Below, one piece after another: positions 1 through 12,900 of a stretch of DNA of 64,000 nt. Numbering within the stretch: position 1 is the first letter of the stretch; the number at the start of each line of letters is the position of its first letter. The position numbers were made by a program, and so were the translations under genes. The stretch spans positions 4,340,001 to 4,404,000 of the forward strand of contig RQOL01000718.1 in assembly GCA_013076295.1 (NCBI GenBank), given 5' to 3'. The notes below the pieces were generated by a model, which did not search any database, was not told the origin of the DNA, and worked only from the letters and a program-made list of their open reading frames with translations. This DNA comes from Sanderia malayensis (taxonomy: Eukaryota; Cnidaria; Scyphozoa; Semaeostomeae; Pelagiidae).

Positions 1-5
1 TTTAG

Positions 6-3000
6 ATTGTCAAATATCTCCATAATCTCAGCAAGCTTCCTGTCTCTGTGAATTCTTTAAAGGTAAGTTTAAGTTTATGTGATAGAGATAGTTTGTTCAT
101 TTTTGCAGTGTTTTTTATTTTTGAGTGTTGTAATTTCAACAGAAATTCTTTACATCCATGTTTTTATAGACCACTGGTATTGGGAAGGTAGTAAATGAAT
201 TAAAAAGAAGAGATGGAATAGTTGGTGATAATGCAAGGACATTATTGGCAAAGTGGAAGAGTAAATTTAGTGAAAAGAAACAAGCCAATTTAACCTGTAG
301 CAATAAAAACAAGAAATTAACTGATGATGGGCAGGAACAAATTTCCAGTAAGAATATAATTGCACATAGAAAAAAAGAGAAAAATGACGAAAAAGTATCA
401 AGCCCAAATGATAAACCTGCAGATCATTGGAAAGATGTTTCGCTGAATTTGATGGCTGGGCCTTTAAAGAAAGTAAAGAAAAAGAGAAAATTAGTAAACA
501 AGGATGATAGCTCAGAAAGTGAAACTAAGAGTGAAAAGAAATTACCTGTAAGTTAATCAGCAATTATTAAGGAATATATACTTTGATATCTCGGAACAAA
601 CTTTATTCCATTATATAATCTTATTTTTTACACTATCAGGACACAGATAAAAAGAAACATGTCATACAAGTGAGGAGGGATCCGGCAATGCCTTCATTGC
701 CAGAAATTCAATTGCCTGTGATACAAAGGACATATCGACCATTACATTTCAATAATGATGATTCTGATGATTCTAAAAAGAAAAGAAAAGGTATCTATAT
801 TCAAGGGAAATGTTTGACCCCTGTTGCATTTTTCATTATTTATGATTTTTTAACTGATTTTATCAGTCTTGCTGCACCGAAAGTATCCAGTATGGATGAA
901 ATCATTAGTAAAAAGCATACTAAAGATACTCCAACAATCACTGGTGTAGGACTAGCAGAATAATTGGGGGTTGTTCTGAGCTAAACCCCATTGAGGCCTC
1001 CTAGTTCTACACTGCTGCAAATAACCACAATTCTGAATTGTTTCTGTAGTGATTCACTGATATGTTAATTTTTTATTTATTAACTTGTTGATTTATGGAT
1101 TTTTTGACTTTTTGATTTTTAGTAATGAATGATGTTGACACCAGTCTTGATATCATCTCAAAGAAATCAAGAACTCAAGTTTTTTCTGGCAGAAGAACTA
1201 TTGCTGGTGGAGGTCTGTTATATGTTTCATAAATTTTCACCATTTGTTCTATTTTATTTTTTCATGTTTTCTTTTTCTCTCTCCCTTTTTCTCTTAGAAA
1301 TTTCTGCATTCATTTTCAGTTGTTCCATCTTTGTATCAGCAGTGTATGAAAATTCTAATTGAAAATATGGATGGTATGTAACAGCATTTACTAAACCACG
1401 CTATAGTTACCTAAAGGGACACACTTTTTGGGTCATAGCTTAAATGGTTTCGCATTGTTGCTATATATTGTAACAATCCCAATAGTCAAAAGATACAGTT
1501 ATGCCAATGCTTGTCAATAGTTTGGTATTGTTAGTATCACTTAATAGCACAAAAATCTCTAAATTGTTGGCACATATGAGACAAATTTGTTGATTGTTTT
1601 TGCTTTGATTTTTTGTAGCCCTTGAAGATACTGGTGGCATACCGTTTGAAATTTTAGAACCACTTCTTTCAAAGTTTGTTATTTACCCCTCCCTCCTGTT
1701 GTTCCTCTTTTGATTATTAATCTTTAATTTGTTATTTCATTCATTCCAAACTTCTAGTTTTCCATTCTACAACTTCATTTTATTCATGTGCTCCACTTTT
1801 TGTACTAACTACAGCAAGTAACCAACAATAGAGGACAAAAGTCCTTGGGATATTTTTATAATTACAAAAAAAATTTCAACCTGCAAACCTTTTTGGGGGG
1901 CTTTATTCAACTCCCACTCCCCCTAAAACAATGTTGTTTTCTCAATCACACCTTTGTTATCACAATGCAAAAAGAATTTTGTCAGTATTGTATCAGACTG
2001 CCTTTCGCAGCAACATTGTATGTGGAAGATGGGAGATAAAGGATGCATACAAAACTTGTCCTCGGGTTTTTGTCCCGTTTTGAATATTTTACATCATTTT
2101 TTTTACCAGAGCCTCCCCAACCCAACTGGTAAGATTGGAAGAATTCAACCCAGTAAGTTTGGATTTCCGTTTGGATAAGCAAAGCAATTTGTATTTGCTA
2201 TATTTGTAGTTAAATAAAGAATTTTCTGAATTTCTTTCTTATTTTAGTATTTTACTGAAGATTCTGGCGAACTATGGAAGCGCCATTGTCAGAAAGAATT
2301 CAAAGGAGCCCAACCTGAAGACATGGAGTCATACAGAGAAATGTATTTTGTAAGCTCGGTTTTTATTCTGATTTTTACCGAATTATTCCACTTGCTCAGC
2401 TTAGCCCAATTCAATCGAAGCTGGATCACAATTGACTAAAATTTACATCAAATTCTCATCTAGATATTGATTATCCCGACGATTTTAACTTAGTGTATGC
2501 GAACTCTAAGCTTGACTTTCTATAATTCGAAACTTCCTAGCCTTTTCAATTACGTTTTCTGAAGATATCTGTAATGTTGTTGATATTTGATTTAGAGTGA
2601 AACTTTCACACAACGGACACAAGTGGGAACAATTTATTCTCCGCTGTGGAGGTGCCCGTTGTTTGTAGGTTTGACTGTCTATTTATTTATTTAGAGGCTA
2701 TGTGAGGAAAGAGCGGAGAAGTTGAAAATGATTCAATCAAAGATCTCCGAATCTTATGCAAAGAAAGACCCAGCAAGAACAGCAAAACTGGCATACGTTG
2801 CAAGTCCTCCAAAGCCATCCATTCAGATGAGGAGAAAACAATTAAGACATGGAACTGGAGAAGAGGCTGAGAGGATCGGAGAGAGGCAGAGAAAGTTGAG
2901 AGAACAACTTGAAAGTAGACATCGAGAAGAGGCTACGCATACTATACCTTTTAATAGGACACCGAAACGAGATCGAGCCACTGCAGTGGAAGCAGTCGCT

Positions 3001-3361
3001 CCACATAGAGGTGGCAGACCTGAAACAAAGAAAGCTGGTGGTAATTATGAATCACGTTACCCCCGTTATTGGGCTTTATTTATTGTCAAGCTTAATGTGA
3101 ATAGCTTTGAAAAACCGGGGGAGCTGTAACGTTTATAAAATTACTTATAGCAGAAGCACAGAAAAGACCGATTTTCCGAATTTTATGCTGTAACACTTAG
3201 ATAGACTATAGTTGAGTTATGCAGATATGGATCGGGCAGATGTGAAAGTCTTGATCCTATTTATTCGTTAATTTTTAGCTTCAAGACCAATGATGAAGGC
3301 AGCTCTAAAAATGATGAAGCAACAACGTCACAGAGGTACCGTGCAAATTATTAGGAAATAA
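6..3361 (+). CDS. ELOA: Elongin A (TCEB3/ELOA), 3' part of the gene
   Basis: Elongin A is the large subunit of the Elongin transcription elongation factor; with Elongin B/C it also acts in ubiquitination of stalled RNA polymerase II. The gene enters the window inside its TFIIS N-terminal domain (exon 6-62, then 170-547, with the TTGIGKVVNELKRR motif). Further exons are about 640-790, 884-943, 1123-1212, 1320-1373, 1619-1673, 2110-2152, 2248-2349, 2695-3040 and 3279-3361; they sum to 1419 nt, a multiple of three (472 residues). The Elongin A core follows in order: LYQQCMKILIENMD, TGGIPFEILEPLL, SPTQLVRLEEFNP (BC-box region), ELWKRHCQKEFKG and ESYREMYF, then a basic tail ending PMMKAALKMMKQQ. 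Stop TAA is at 3359. The acceptor at 884 was chosen because it keeps frame; 867 would not. Family assignment is strong; the 5' end lies outside the window. Confidence 0.9.
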
Positions 3362-3829
3362 ATAAATTATGACTTTAAAATAAACCAAACTAAATAACAA
3401 CATCGGTTAGATTTAATCTTCTTCACCTAAAGTGAAAAAATTATCATTTTGTGTCTTTAAATTTATGTATTGTAATTTATTATATTAACTTAAGTTGTTT
3501 TCTGTAATTCATTTAATTGATTATACATTAAATGTGCTCAGAGGTGTTTGTGTGTGTTGTTGTTGAGAAGAATGAGGTGACAATGCGTTATTTGGATATT
3601 GAAGTGTTTATGCAACGAAATTTTACATGGTGTTTTTATTTCAAAACTTTATAGATTTCAATGCACTGATTAACATGGGGCAAAAAGTTTGCTAATTATG
3701 CATACATTTTTCGCTATTAACCTTAAAAGTAGGCAATTTTGACCCTTTTCATGTGTACTATGACTCATCACTACTGTAACAATGTTGCGTCTGCAACGTT
3801 GAAGCAGGCTTTTCTGATTAAATTAAAAA
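3362..3829. other. Intergenic, AT-rich
   Basis: This is the 3' flank of Elongin A. AATAAA-like polyadenylation motifs lie just after the stop (around 3357-3366 and 3376). I see no coding pattern. Confidence 0.5.
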
Positions 3830-4144
3830 TACCGTATTTCCTCGATTAAACACCCCGGGGCGTTTATTAATCTGGGCACTTTTTGGAGGGGCGTTTAATC
3901 GAGGAGGCCATTATTCGAGGGGGCGTTTATTAGAAAGTACAAGATCACAGCCTCTGTCATTGGGTCCAGAAAAAGAGAAAATAGTTCAGTTGTGCCTTGC
4001 CTTTATCGAGCAACAATACACTACACCAACTTAAAAAAATTGTTGTGTGGGGGGCGCTTATTTCAAAAGTTAGTAGCATAAGGGAGCGTTTATTCGAGGG
4101 GGGCTTTTAATCAAGTCGGGGCGTTTAATCGAGGAAGTACGGTA
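3830..4144. mobile_element. MITE, TACCGTATTTCC family, copy 1
   Basis: The element begins TACCGTATTTCCTCGATTAA and ends with its inverted form (TTAATCGAGGAAGTACGGTA), about 315 bp apart, probably within a TA target. Between them the motif GGGGCGTTTAT(T)/GGGCGCTTATT recurs in both orientations, so the element is built from many short direct and inverted copies of one G-rich word. Related copies lie at 11792-12477, 22800-22870, 24838-25085 and 37771-37869. Confidence 0.75.
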
Positions 4145-4489
4145 GCGAGCAGTAGGCAACATGCGAGTATCTCGAAGGCGAATAAATAATTTTTCATAAG
4201 GACAAATAACGAAGATAATTGCACCAATACCAAGTATTGTTAGATTATTTTATAATGTTGCTGATAGCATTTCAAAACCAAGCGTCTTGTTAGTAACGGA
4301 GACATTATTCACAACCGAACCGCAGAGGCCGCCGACCAGGATGACAAGATATTGTGCTTTGTAGCATTTCTTTCTGATTTGGAGTTAGGAAAGATATTGC
4401 CAAGAAATCAGGATTATATGAAGGTTAAAATTAAACGCTAATCCTCAATGAGTACATTAAACAAACTCGAATTCGATACCCAAAGGGTG

Positions 4490-4600
4490 GTTCAAGACTA
4501 CTTTGCAGCTGGACTACTTTAGTATTTGGAACAAGACTACCTTTATATCTTGAACAAGAACAAGACTACCTTTATATCTGAAACAAGACTACCTTGATGA
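4490..4600. repeat. Short degenerate tandem repeat
   Basis: Four to five copies of a roughly 22-30 bp unit containing CAAGACTAC(C/T)TT occur in a row. The region from 4145 to 5134 otherwise shows no gene that I can support; a short open stretch at 4698-4790 begins with ATG and ends at a possible splice donor, but it resembles nothing I recognise. Confidence 0.5.
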
Positions 4601-5134
4601 ATGACAGTATGTCGGCAGCTGACACGAGTCAATTTTCATCAAATTTTTCTTTGGCTGGATTGCTGAATGAAGTATTTATGTTTCGTTTCATCAGTTTAAA
4701 TGGCATCTTTTTTTCTTTTCGTTGTTGCGCAGACATCCGGGACACGTGACACCCGTTGCTTCCAAGGAATCGAAATTTTTCCTGCAGGTAAACCAGTGAT
4801 AAAACAAAATATTGCATTCTTTATTTTGTTGAGTAATTGCATGTTTTTTATATTTTATGGGAAAGCTAATTTACTGTCAATTTATATTTTAGTGTCCTGG
4901 AATAGATTTATCCGCCAGAGAAAGGCAAATAGTCCACAAATGTGAGTTATCTGACTTATTTGGACACCCTATAGCTGTTCCACCTGTTTTCCCAGCCTGT
5001 CACTCATAAAAGTATTTCGGAAGATTTCCTTTCACAACGTTTGGTCGAAAAACATCATTTTCAACAATTCGAGCTATCGTCTTGGCGAACAGAGAAGAGA
5101 CGTTCATTCCAACAGATAAACAACAATTTTTAAT

Positions 5135-6753
5135 ATGCCATCCAGATTGCTGAAAATACTACGAAGATCACCAGAGGTATAAAAATATCGAAATGAAATG
5201 TTCAGTCACTATGTTATATTTTGTTCTGGTTTTTTGTTATAATTTCTTAAATTATGTTCTCTTTCCGATCTCTGCTCTTGGTAAATGATTCCGTTTGCAT
5301 TGCATTTTTAAATTTTATTCAATAAAAACAATATTTCAGGTGACTCCTCTAATTGGTGTTGTTTGTATTGGCCTTTCCTTTATGACATTCATGGGTCTCC
5401 GAGCAGCAATCAGATATCCCGATGTTGTGTGAGTCAATTTTTCCTCAGCTTCTTTATCATTTGTTTCTGTGACAGTTTTTATTTTCCTATAGAAACGCTT
5501 TATAAGGAAGATCAGTTTAGAGGGCTGAAAATGTCAAGAAAGCTGAACATGTAGCGAGTATAAACACACAGAGTTTATATACTAGCTACATTTACTAAAG
5601 ACGACAAAATCCTTCAGGAACCTTTTAATTTTGAATATTTCTATCACTTCAAATAACTGAGGATTTGGGAAGTTATTATCAGGAGCTCTGGGTCGGTTCT
5701 ATTCTTTCGGAGTCAAAATTTACATAAATTGTTTGATACACAGTGTTTGTTTAATGCACAATATGAATATTTTTATGATAAAAAAATGTTTCGCTGGGCA
5801 CCTTTGCTATAAATGAAATAAACTAAACTGTTGAGAAATTGGAATTTCCTTTTTCATGTTTTTGGTTTTTTTTCGGCCATAGTTTACGTTTCATGAAATG
5901 CTCTTCTCCTGAAGTTTTTTTTGTCCACCTGCTTTGTTATATTTAAATTATATCATTTATTTTATCAACATGAGTATCTATTCTTATTGCAGATGGGATC
6001 ATAAGAAGAATCCTTATCCTTGGAATGATGTTAAACCAAATGAAAATGTTAAGGTTGGTTGGTGGATCCTTCTTAATTTTCAGTGTTCCCCTTTGACTCA
6101 CCTGTTCAAACGAACTCGCTTCCTTTGCAACTCCGTTTGTTTCGATGCCTCTGCGAGGCAGCAAAGAGCTTCGGTTTATACTATACTTTGCTTACGTCAC
6201 TGAACCTCTTTGCTGCCGATTTTTCATGCAAAGCTGTGAGACTTATATGTGATAACAAATATTTGATTTTAAGTCGAAAGAGACGTTCTAAGATAAGAAC
6301 AATACGAATACAAAAGCAAAATGGTGTTTCAAAGTAGAAGGGCCGACCCGGTTAGAATGAAAAAGGTGTCCAAGCAACAGGATGATAATGAACGATGAAC
6401 AAAATAAGATATTCGATCTTGTCCTGACCATATTAAATTAAGTTAAGCATTTAAGCGATAATAACTGGTAATGGGTTGGCATTTCATTCATTTATTCATA
6501 ACAATGCGTTTGAAAATGTCCCACACCTGGACACGCGAATGGGACCACCGATCACAACAGGTTGTGTTGCCTACGCTATGAAAGAGAGGCCACAGGTCAT
6601 TGATGTAAAAAAGCCATTGATAACTGGATGTTCAAACCAATATCATATTCAAACCAAACAATATCCCATTTCTATCGACTTCTTATTTAATTTTAGATGC
6701 TGGATGGCGATTATGATATTTCAAAGTTGACTACCGAACGACCATCGTTTTAA
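5135..6753 (+). CDS. NDUFA4 / NMES1-family mitochondrial protein, copy A
   Basis: A small single-pass inner mitochondrial membrane protein of the NDUFA4 (MLRQ) family, whose members associate with cytochrome c oxidase. Four coding exons, 5135-5176, 5340-5428, 5993-6053 and 6697-6753, join to 82 codons, the usual family length. In order the protein has a short basic start (MPSRLLKILRRSPE), a hydrophobic segment (PLIGVVCIGLSFMTFMG), the family motif PDVVWDHKKNPYPWNDVKPN, and the conserved end DYDISKLTTERPSF before TAA. All junctions are GT-AG. The ATG at 5135 follows an A-rich leader and gives the expected N-terminal length. The nearest neighbour is a convergent paralogue whose coding end lies about 410 bp away. 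Confidence 0.87.
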
Positions 6754-7163
6754 GAGAGAAGCGAGTTTGAGAAAGACGTTTATTTACGTGCGTTGCGTGA
6801 TCGATTTGAGGGTAATTAGCTTTTCCTAAACTTGCTCCATTTACTGATGAAAATACACTCCTCATCGTTAATGTTAAGCCAAGTGGCGTCGAATTTTCTT
6901 AGCAAAACATGAGAAAACTAGCAACTCTTTTGGTATATGTTAATGATATTTGTTCAGAAAATTTCCATTCATGATTTCTGAATTATGTACAACCACAAGA
7001 CACTTAGATATATATCTACAAAATGCTAAAAATTACAATAAATTATTCGTCACTTTAAGATAATAATTATAGTCATGGTTCTACACGCTAGAAAATGAAT
7101 GCATCAAATTATTTGGAAGTCTGTCTCGTGCAATACTGGTTGTCAAAGAAAAACAATTCAAAT

Positions 7164-8274
7164 TTAAAACTTTGGGCGGTCGTGTGTCAGGTTGCTCATG
7201 TCGGTTGGGGATCGCACCTGTGAGGAAGGAAAACAAAAGTTCAGTCAGGCCGAGTTTCGAGCAAGATGAATAGATTCAGAGTGGGAAAAATTTATATTGA
7301 ACACTGGAACAACAAACGAAAAAGAACAGGAATTGTGTTTTGAACTGTTGAGAGGTATTAAATTGATCCAGAACAACAAAGAACGTGACAAATTGATTTT
7401 TAAGAGCAATAAAATCGGTCCCTTACCATAGCAAAGGATATTTCTATGGGCGATAAAATCCACCCCAGATAATTTTCATGATCTCTAGTACACTGGGCCT
7501 TGCCAGTTACAGTATTTACATCAAAGGCAACCAAAAGGCAACATCTATTGTTTTATTGTTCGTTTTTATCTCAGGTATACCTGTGGATTCCCCTCTAGTA
7601 TTGTCGCCCAGTTTTCTAAATGTGTGATGTCCTAGGCGAAATTGTTGGTGAACCGGGCCACATTTAATCACCCAGTCATACAGTTAAAAAATATTATGTC
7701 TCTTACTTTGGTTTTCTCGTTTGGTTTTATGTGCAGCCATGGGTGCGGGTTGTTCTTACGATCCACCCTGTAAAATTACACAAAACATGTTCATGAATAT
7801 AGATTATATAACAAAAACAGGTGTAATGGAAATGCAGGGATGTTAATTGGTAATAATAGGTGATTAACGACGAGATCGAATAGAGTTTCATTGGGTGAAA
7901 AGGCACTTAAATTAGAAATTAATAATTGTTGGAATTAGAAAATGAAAATAATGGAAGAAAGCTTACGAAACATCTGGCGCCTTTATGAATGCCTTCCACC
8001 AAAAAATACGCCGAGACCAACTCCAACTGACACACAAGCAATCAGTGGAAAAACCTTTTATTGTGGACAAAACAAATTCAGTTAATTAAGCTATCTATAT
8101 TAGCATCTACTATCGGAAAATTCCCATCGTCGGCCTTAGTTTCCGCATCACGTTCTGCTATATTACCACTTTCGTATTTAACTGCACAATGGTAAATACA
8201 GTATATTTCTGACTGTAGAACAGAAAAACTTATAAAATTATTAAGCTTACCTCAACTGGCAGTCGAATTCTCAT
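7164..8274 (-). CDS. NDUFA4 / NMES1-family protein, copy B (one-base frame break)
   Basis: A paralogue of the preceding gene on the opposite strand, with the same four-exon plan: 8251-8274 (MRIRLPVE), 7967-8054, 7707-7767 and 7164-7217. Exons 2 and 3 match copy A in length to within one base. It reads FPLIACVSVGVGLGVFF (membrane segment), then AFIKAPDV, DRKNNPHPWLHIKPNEK and a C-terminus ending LTHDRPKF. The second exon is 88 nt instead of 89: the frame breaks at a run of six T (+ strand AAAAAA near 8000) and would continue with one extra base. So this is either a young pseudogene or a homopolymer sequencing error. The tryptophan of the WDRK motif is replaced by valine at the exon junction. 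All splice sites look intact. Confidence 0.75.
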
Positions 8275-9905
8275 TTTGTGTTCTTTTTTCAAAAATTTAC
8301 AAAAAGATTAGGAAAATATTTCTTTTCAACAAACACGTCTTTCTTTGCTCTGGTTCTGCTTGAGAGTGTCCCACGTCCCAATAAAATATATCTCAACTCA
8401 GTCAAAACACAAAACACTTCGGGAGTCGCCTCGAATTCTTATTGGTGCGCTGCAGGTGAACTTGCTCATATTGGAGTTTCTCATCACACCACGTGATCTT
8501 GTGCTCGTGCGGGCAATCACGCTTGCTTGCAATTAGTCATGCGCATTAGGAATTCGCAGAATGCGGTACTGGTAATGAGATTGAGTTGGTGTGTCACAGC
8601 AGGATATGATGGCAGCATGATTGCATTGTCACGGCTTTGTTTGGCAGATGTATTAATCGGAAAGCGTGCACGAAATCACGAAGTTTTGATTATAATTATG
8701 ACCGAGCATGGAAATATTCATCATCATAATCATAACTCCATGCTTCTAAAACATCATTGTTGATTTTCCACAAAGAATATATTTAATTCAATTCAATTTT
8801 ATTCAAAACAAGTTGAAATTAAAGTGCAAATACTTGAATCAGGTCTCAGACCGAGAATCCTTTTTTTCTTGGGGAAGGATGATGAAAAGCCAACCACCAC
8901 ACTGTCTAACACATTACGAAGCTACCATATTTGATTATTTTCATTCATTTGTTACTCTCTCTCTGCTGTTGTCTTTCTTTGTTTGTGGCCTTCATCGCAA
9001 TCAACTACACGCTCTTTTTTATAAGAAACCTGGCTCAAGGCCTACTAGTAAAAGTTTCTTAATTTTTAGCCACATTTTAGTTCTAAAAGTTCCTTGAAAG
9101 TTTCTTAATTTAATGAAAAAAGTTGCAGTAAAAACGAAGAAGAAAACGTGGATGTAGCAAAATATTAGATTTTTCGCAAAGAAAAATCGTCAATGCGAAA
9201 AATCGTCATGCGAAGCCTTCGCCTTCATCGCAATCAACTATCTTTTATCATATATCAGATGCATGCTTGGTTTAATTAAAACAATCCAACTCAATTCGAA
9301 ATGTAAGCAATGCAGTTCAATCCATAATATTGGGAGCCTGTCGACACGTGCAGATAAAACATGGATTGGATTCCAAAACAGACTCGATACTTGCGTTGCA
9401 AACACCTTATTGAAGAGCAATTGGTTGTTATCTTGATAAAGCTTATACCAACAACTTTACAATGCTTGTATCAAGTAATTCAAATAAACGTGTTCTTCAT
9501 ATCATATGCTTTACATAAGCAAGAAGGAACCTGGTTTCTTATTGTTTTGGAAACAAATAAAGAAATGGTAAGATGTGCCTAAATTATCCAAGAAATCACC
9601 TCTCTGACAGTGACACAATGTCAGGAAACCAAACCAAGCATGAGATTTGATATCGACGATATATGATATGATAAGACTTTGGTGTGTACACAGCCATTAT
9701 TATTTACTTTCATTTGTTTTGACAAAAGTCATTTGTATGCGGAAGTATAATGACCATCACGTGTGTTGCTTTGGCGACGTTTCTGTTTATGTTTGCTGTT
9801 CATTTACTTCAATCAATGTTTTAAAACATTATTATTTATATCATTATGAATGACTATTTCATTAGAAATATAGAAATGATGTAAGATTGGAATGATTTCA
9901 ACAAA
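8275..9905. other. Intergenic, no gene recognised
   Basis: AT-rich sequence between copy B and the CCDC60-like gene. A 19-bp word CCTTCATCGCAATCAACTA occurs twice (about 8982 and 9222). A stretch at 9014-9065 (ATAAGAAACCTGGCTCAAG and onward) recurs with changes at 53383-53430, so it is part of a dispersed repeat. Short open frames here have no family signature. Confidence 0.45.
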
Positions 9906-12900
9906 ATGCCTTCAGTCTACGCAGATCCGCGGGATTTTGTATCGCTGAAGCAGATACCAATTCCATCTCATGTTGGCCTAAAAATCACGGCAAGATGTTC
10001 TACTCCTGTCTACACATGCCAGAACCCAAGTCGAAAGGACGTTGCAAGGGAGAATTACGAACGGAGAAAATATCAAGTAACACAATGTGGTTATAAATCG
10101 GTTAATTATAAACCTTATAAGCCAGTTGGTGAAGTTTTTCTCGACGATAAGGAGTTGATTTTGAAAGCATTAGGGCAAATTGATGTTGACGACGATGAAC
10201 AGAGCAGGGTAAGCATTTCTTTATAACGATTTATAATTATATTTCCAGTCAAGCAGTTTTACGAAAATCATATACATTGTTTTCTGGTTTGTTTTAATTT
10301 TCATTTATCTGGTTTGTATCAAGGGAGATGATGACTCCGCGAATGAGTCTTCAACTCGACTGGAAGGATTGGCTGATGATTTTAATACTGAAGAAGTGAG
10401 AATAATTTTTCTAAATAATATATTTATTGATTACTATCCATTCTTCAGGATATTAATGCTTAGCAATTTTTTGAATTCATTATTCTGCATTTTCAGTAAT
10501 ATTATTTAAAATCAATTTCTTCGATGCAATGTTTTCTTGTTTTTACAGGAGAACATTACAATACACGAAGAAAGGACAGAAAATCTTCAAAACTTAGATG
10601 GTATGCTCAGTAAAGGAAGGTAGGAGCAGCAGAACTTGTTATCAAATACGTGCAATATTATTTGATGGAGTTCTTTGAATGAAATTAATTTCTGGCTTTA
10701 TTTGATTTTAGATCAATATTGAATAAAGTTCGGCTTGGGATTAGTCTTTTCAAAGTTATTGAAGAAGAGCGAAGAAAGAAGGTAAATATTATTTCCTTTC
10801 TCCTTGAAAAAGTGTTTGTCTTATGTGAAATGTTTGGACAACAGAGTGTATTTGTCTTGTGGTCAGTCACTCACAAGTCGGCGTGGTTAGTGAAAACCAA
10901 AGAGAGGCTGCTCTTTGACCTCGTTACCAGACATCTATGTCGTCATCAACTGAAAAGCAATTTGTTTTGCCTTTTGTAAACGAGAAACAACCGCAACAGC
11001 ATTAAAAATCGGTTTTTTCACTTTCGTTGGACATCAAAATGATTTACTTTGTGGAAAATAGTTACATTAATATCCATTCCTGTTAATTGTTGATTTGCTA
11101 TGTAATTACGTAATTACATAATTGCTTACGATAATTGTTCAGCCAACAGATCTGTGATAAAAAATATGTGGGGATGACTCTATGTCCGCATGCGCATTTA
11201 TTACAGTTTACAGAGTGACGGATAAAGTGTCTCATGATATTCTAATGGTTTTTCGTATCATTTCATTGCCAGATGAGTGAAGGAGAAATGAAAATGAGGG
11301 AGGAAGAGGAGCTAGCAAGGAAAAGTATGAGACCGGCCAGTAAAAATCAAGATCATGAGTATGATAATGACAATATCGATATCACAAGGTCAGTAACTAA
11401 ATTATTACCCTACTATCTTAATCTATTTACGGATATTTATATTGAGTGGAGTGGAGACGGCATTTGTTGATTAAGAAAACCAGCTAGAATGGACTTCGGT
11501 TGTTTGAAGGAACACTTTGAGCCATTCACAGGGATAGGCAGGATATGAGCATGCGCATAAAATTTGTATTCTCGTTAAATTTCTTGGCAATGTGACCTCT
11601 ATTACACTTTGATCCTCTATTATTTTGACCTTCATTGTTACCAAAGGTTTTATTTTTTTCTTATTGAAGGTTTCTTGTTCCTTCTCCAACTCGAACTGTA
11701 CTACTTGAAGACAATTCAGATGATGAAAATTATTCATTTGAGCTTGAAGAAAATCCACCAGAATTAAGGTGACCAGAATTCAACTTCAATTTACCGTATT
11801 TCCTCTATTAAGCGCCCGGGCGCTTATTAAATATTTCGTGAAATTGGGTGGGCGCTTATTAGAGGGGGGCGGTTATTTCATAGTCCTAAAAATTTAACAT
11901 CGAACATCTTCAAAAACAAAACAATAATCTTATATAATCTTGGAATTTATAAGACAACGAACAGTGGGGAAGAGCTAGTAGGACATGTTCCAATTGAACT
12001 GCCGTTTTTATTTCTAAAATTCATCAACAAAGAAGAAAATGAAATTTTCGCTGAAGTAAAAGGTGACAGGAAGTTAGAAAATGGACTTGTTGTTCCAGCT
12101 ATTTACCATGTGCGTGGAAGTAAATGCTATGTTAGCATTTTTTCAGAAGAAAAGAAGAAGCCACAGCATGCTAAAGCCGCACACATGGACATTGAATTGA
12201 CAAACATTAAAAATGGATATTTTCTTCAAGATATAATGACTAACTTTGGTCTTAAACTACTTGCTTATGTTGCCATTGATAAAAGAGAGGAATTGATGTC
12301 GGTGCACATGTTTCTACGCTATTATTTGAACCAAACAGTGAAAATGTAAGAATTCTATTACCGCCCTGGGCGGTTAATAGAGGGGGGCGCTTATTTCACA
12401 CTTTTTGATTTTAGGGTGGGCGCTTATTGGAGGGGGCGGTTAATAGAGGGTGGGCGCTTAATAGAGGAAATACGGTACTTCTAAGTTTTGGCATGACAGA
12501 TTTTCCTCTATCCCGCAATTCTGCGTGTTTTGGGTTTGTTTGGTGTAATCCTCAATGCTATTTCATTACAGTAGCAAACATGGCTTGGCATATTCCAACA
12601 TGACAGGCAGACATTCAAGTTGTGATAGACCCGATGCTAGCAGAAAGATTGCTGCAGCCAAATGGCAACGCATTGGTATAACGCTTATGAAGTAATTATT
12701 GCTTGGATGACCTAGTTGTTTATTTTTTATAATGATGATAAGGGTGATGAATATTTTCGTCCACAGGCAGTGCTGTATCTCGACATTCCGCGCAGAAAAT
12801 GAAACAATCGCAGAAAGAAACTCACGAAAAAGTCAAGAAAAATAATAGTGATAACAGTGATTTTACTGTTCATAAAGCCAAGTTTTTGAACTCAAATGAT

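Noticed and set aside
867..943. Acceptor at 867 for the fourth Elongin A exon
   Set aside because: It gives a frame break with both neighbours; the acceptor at 884 keeps all three exons in frame.
8278..9582. Several short open frames between the NDUFA4-like and CCDC60-like genes
   Set aside because: None has a conserved motif or plausible splice continuation; one overlaps a dispersed repeat.
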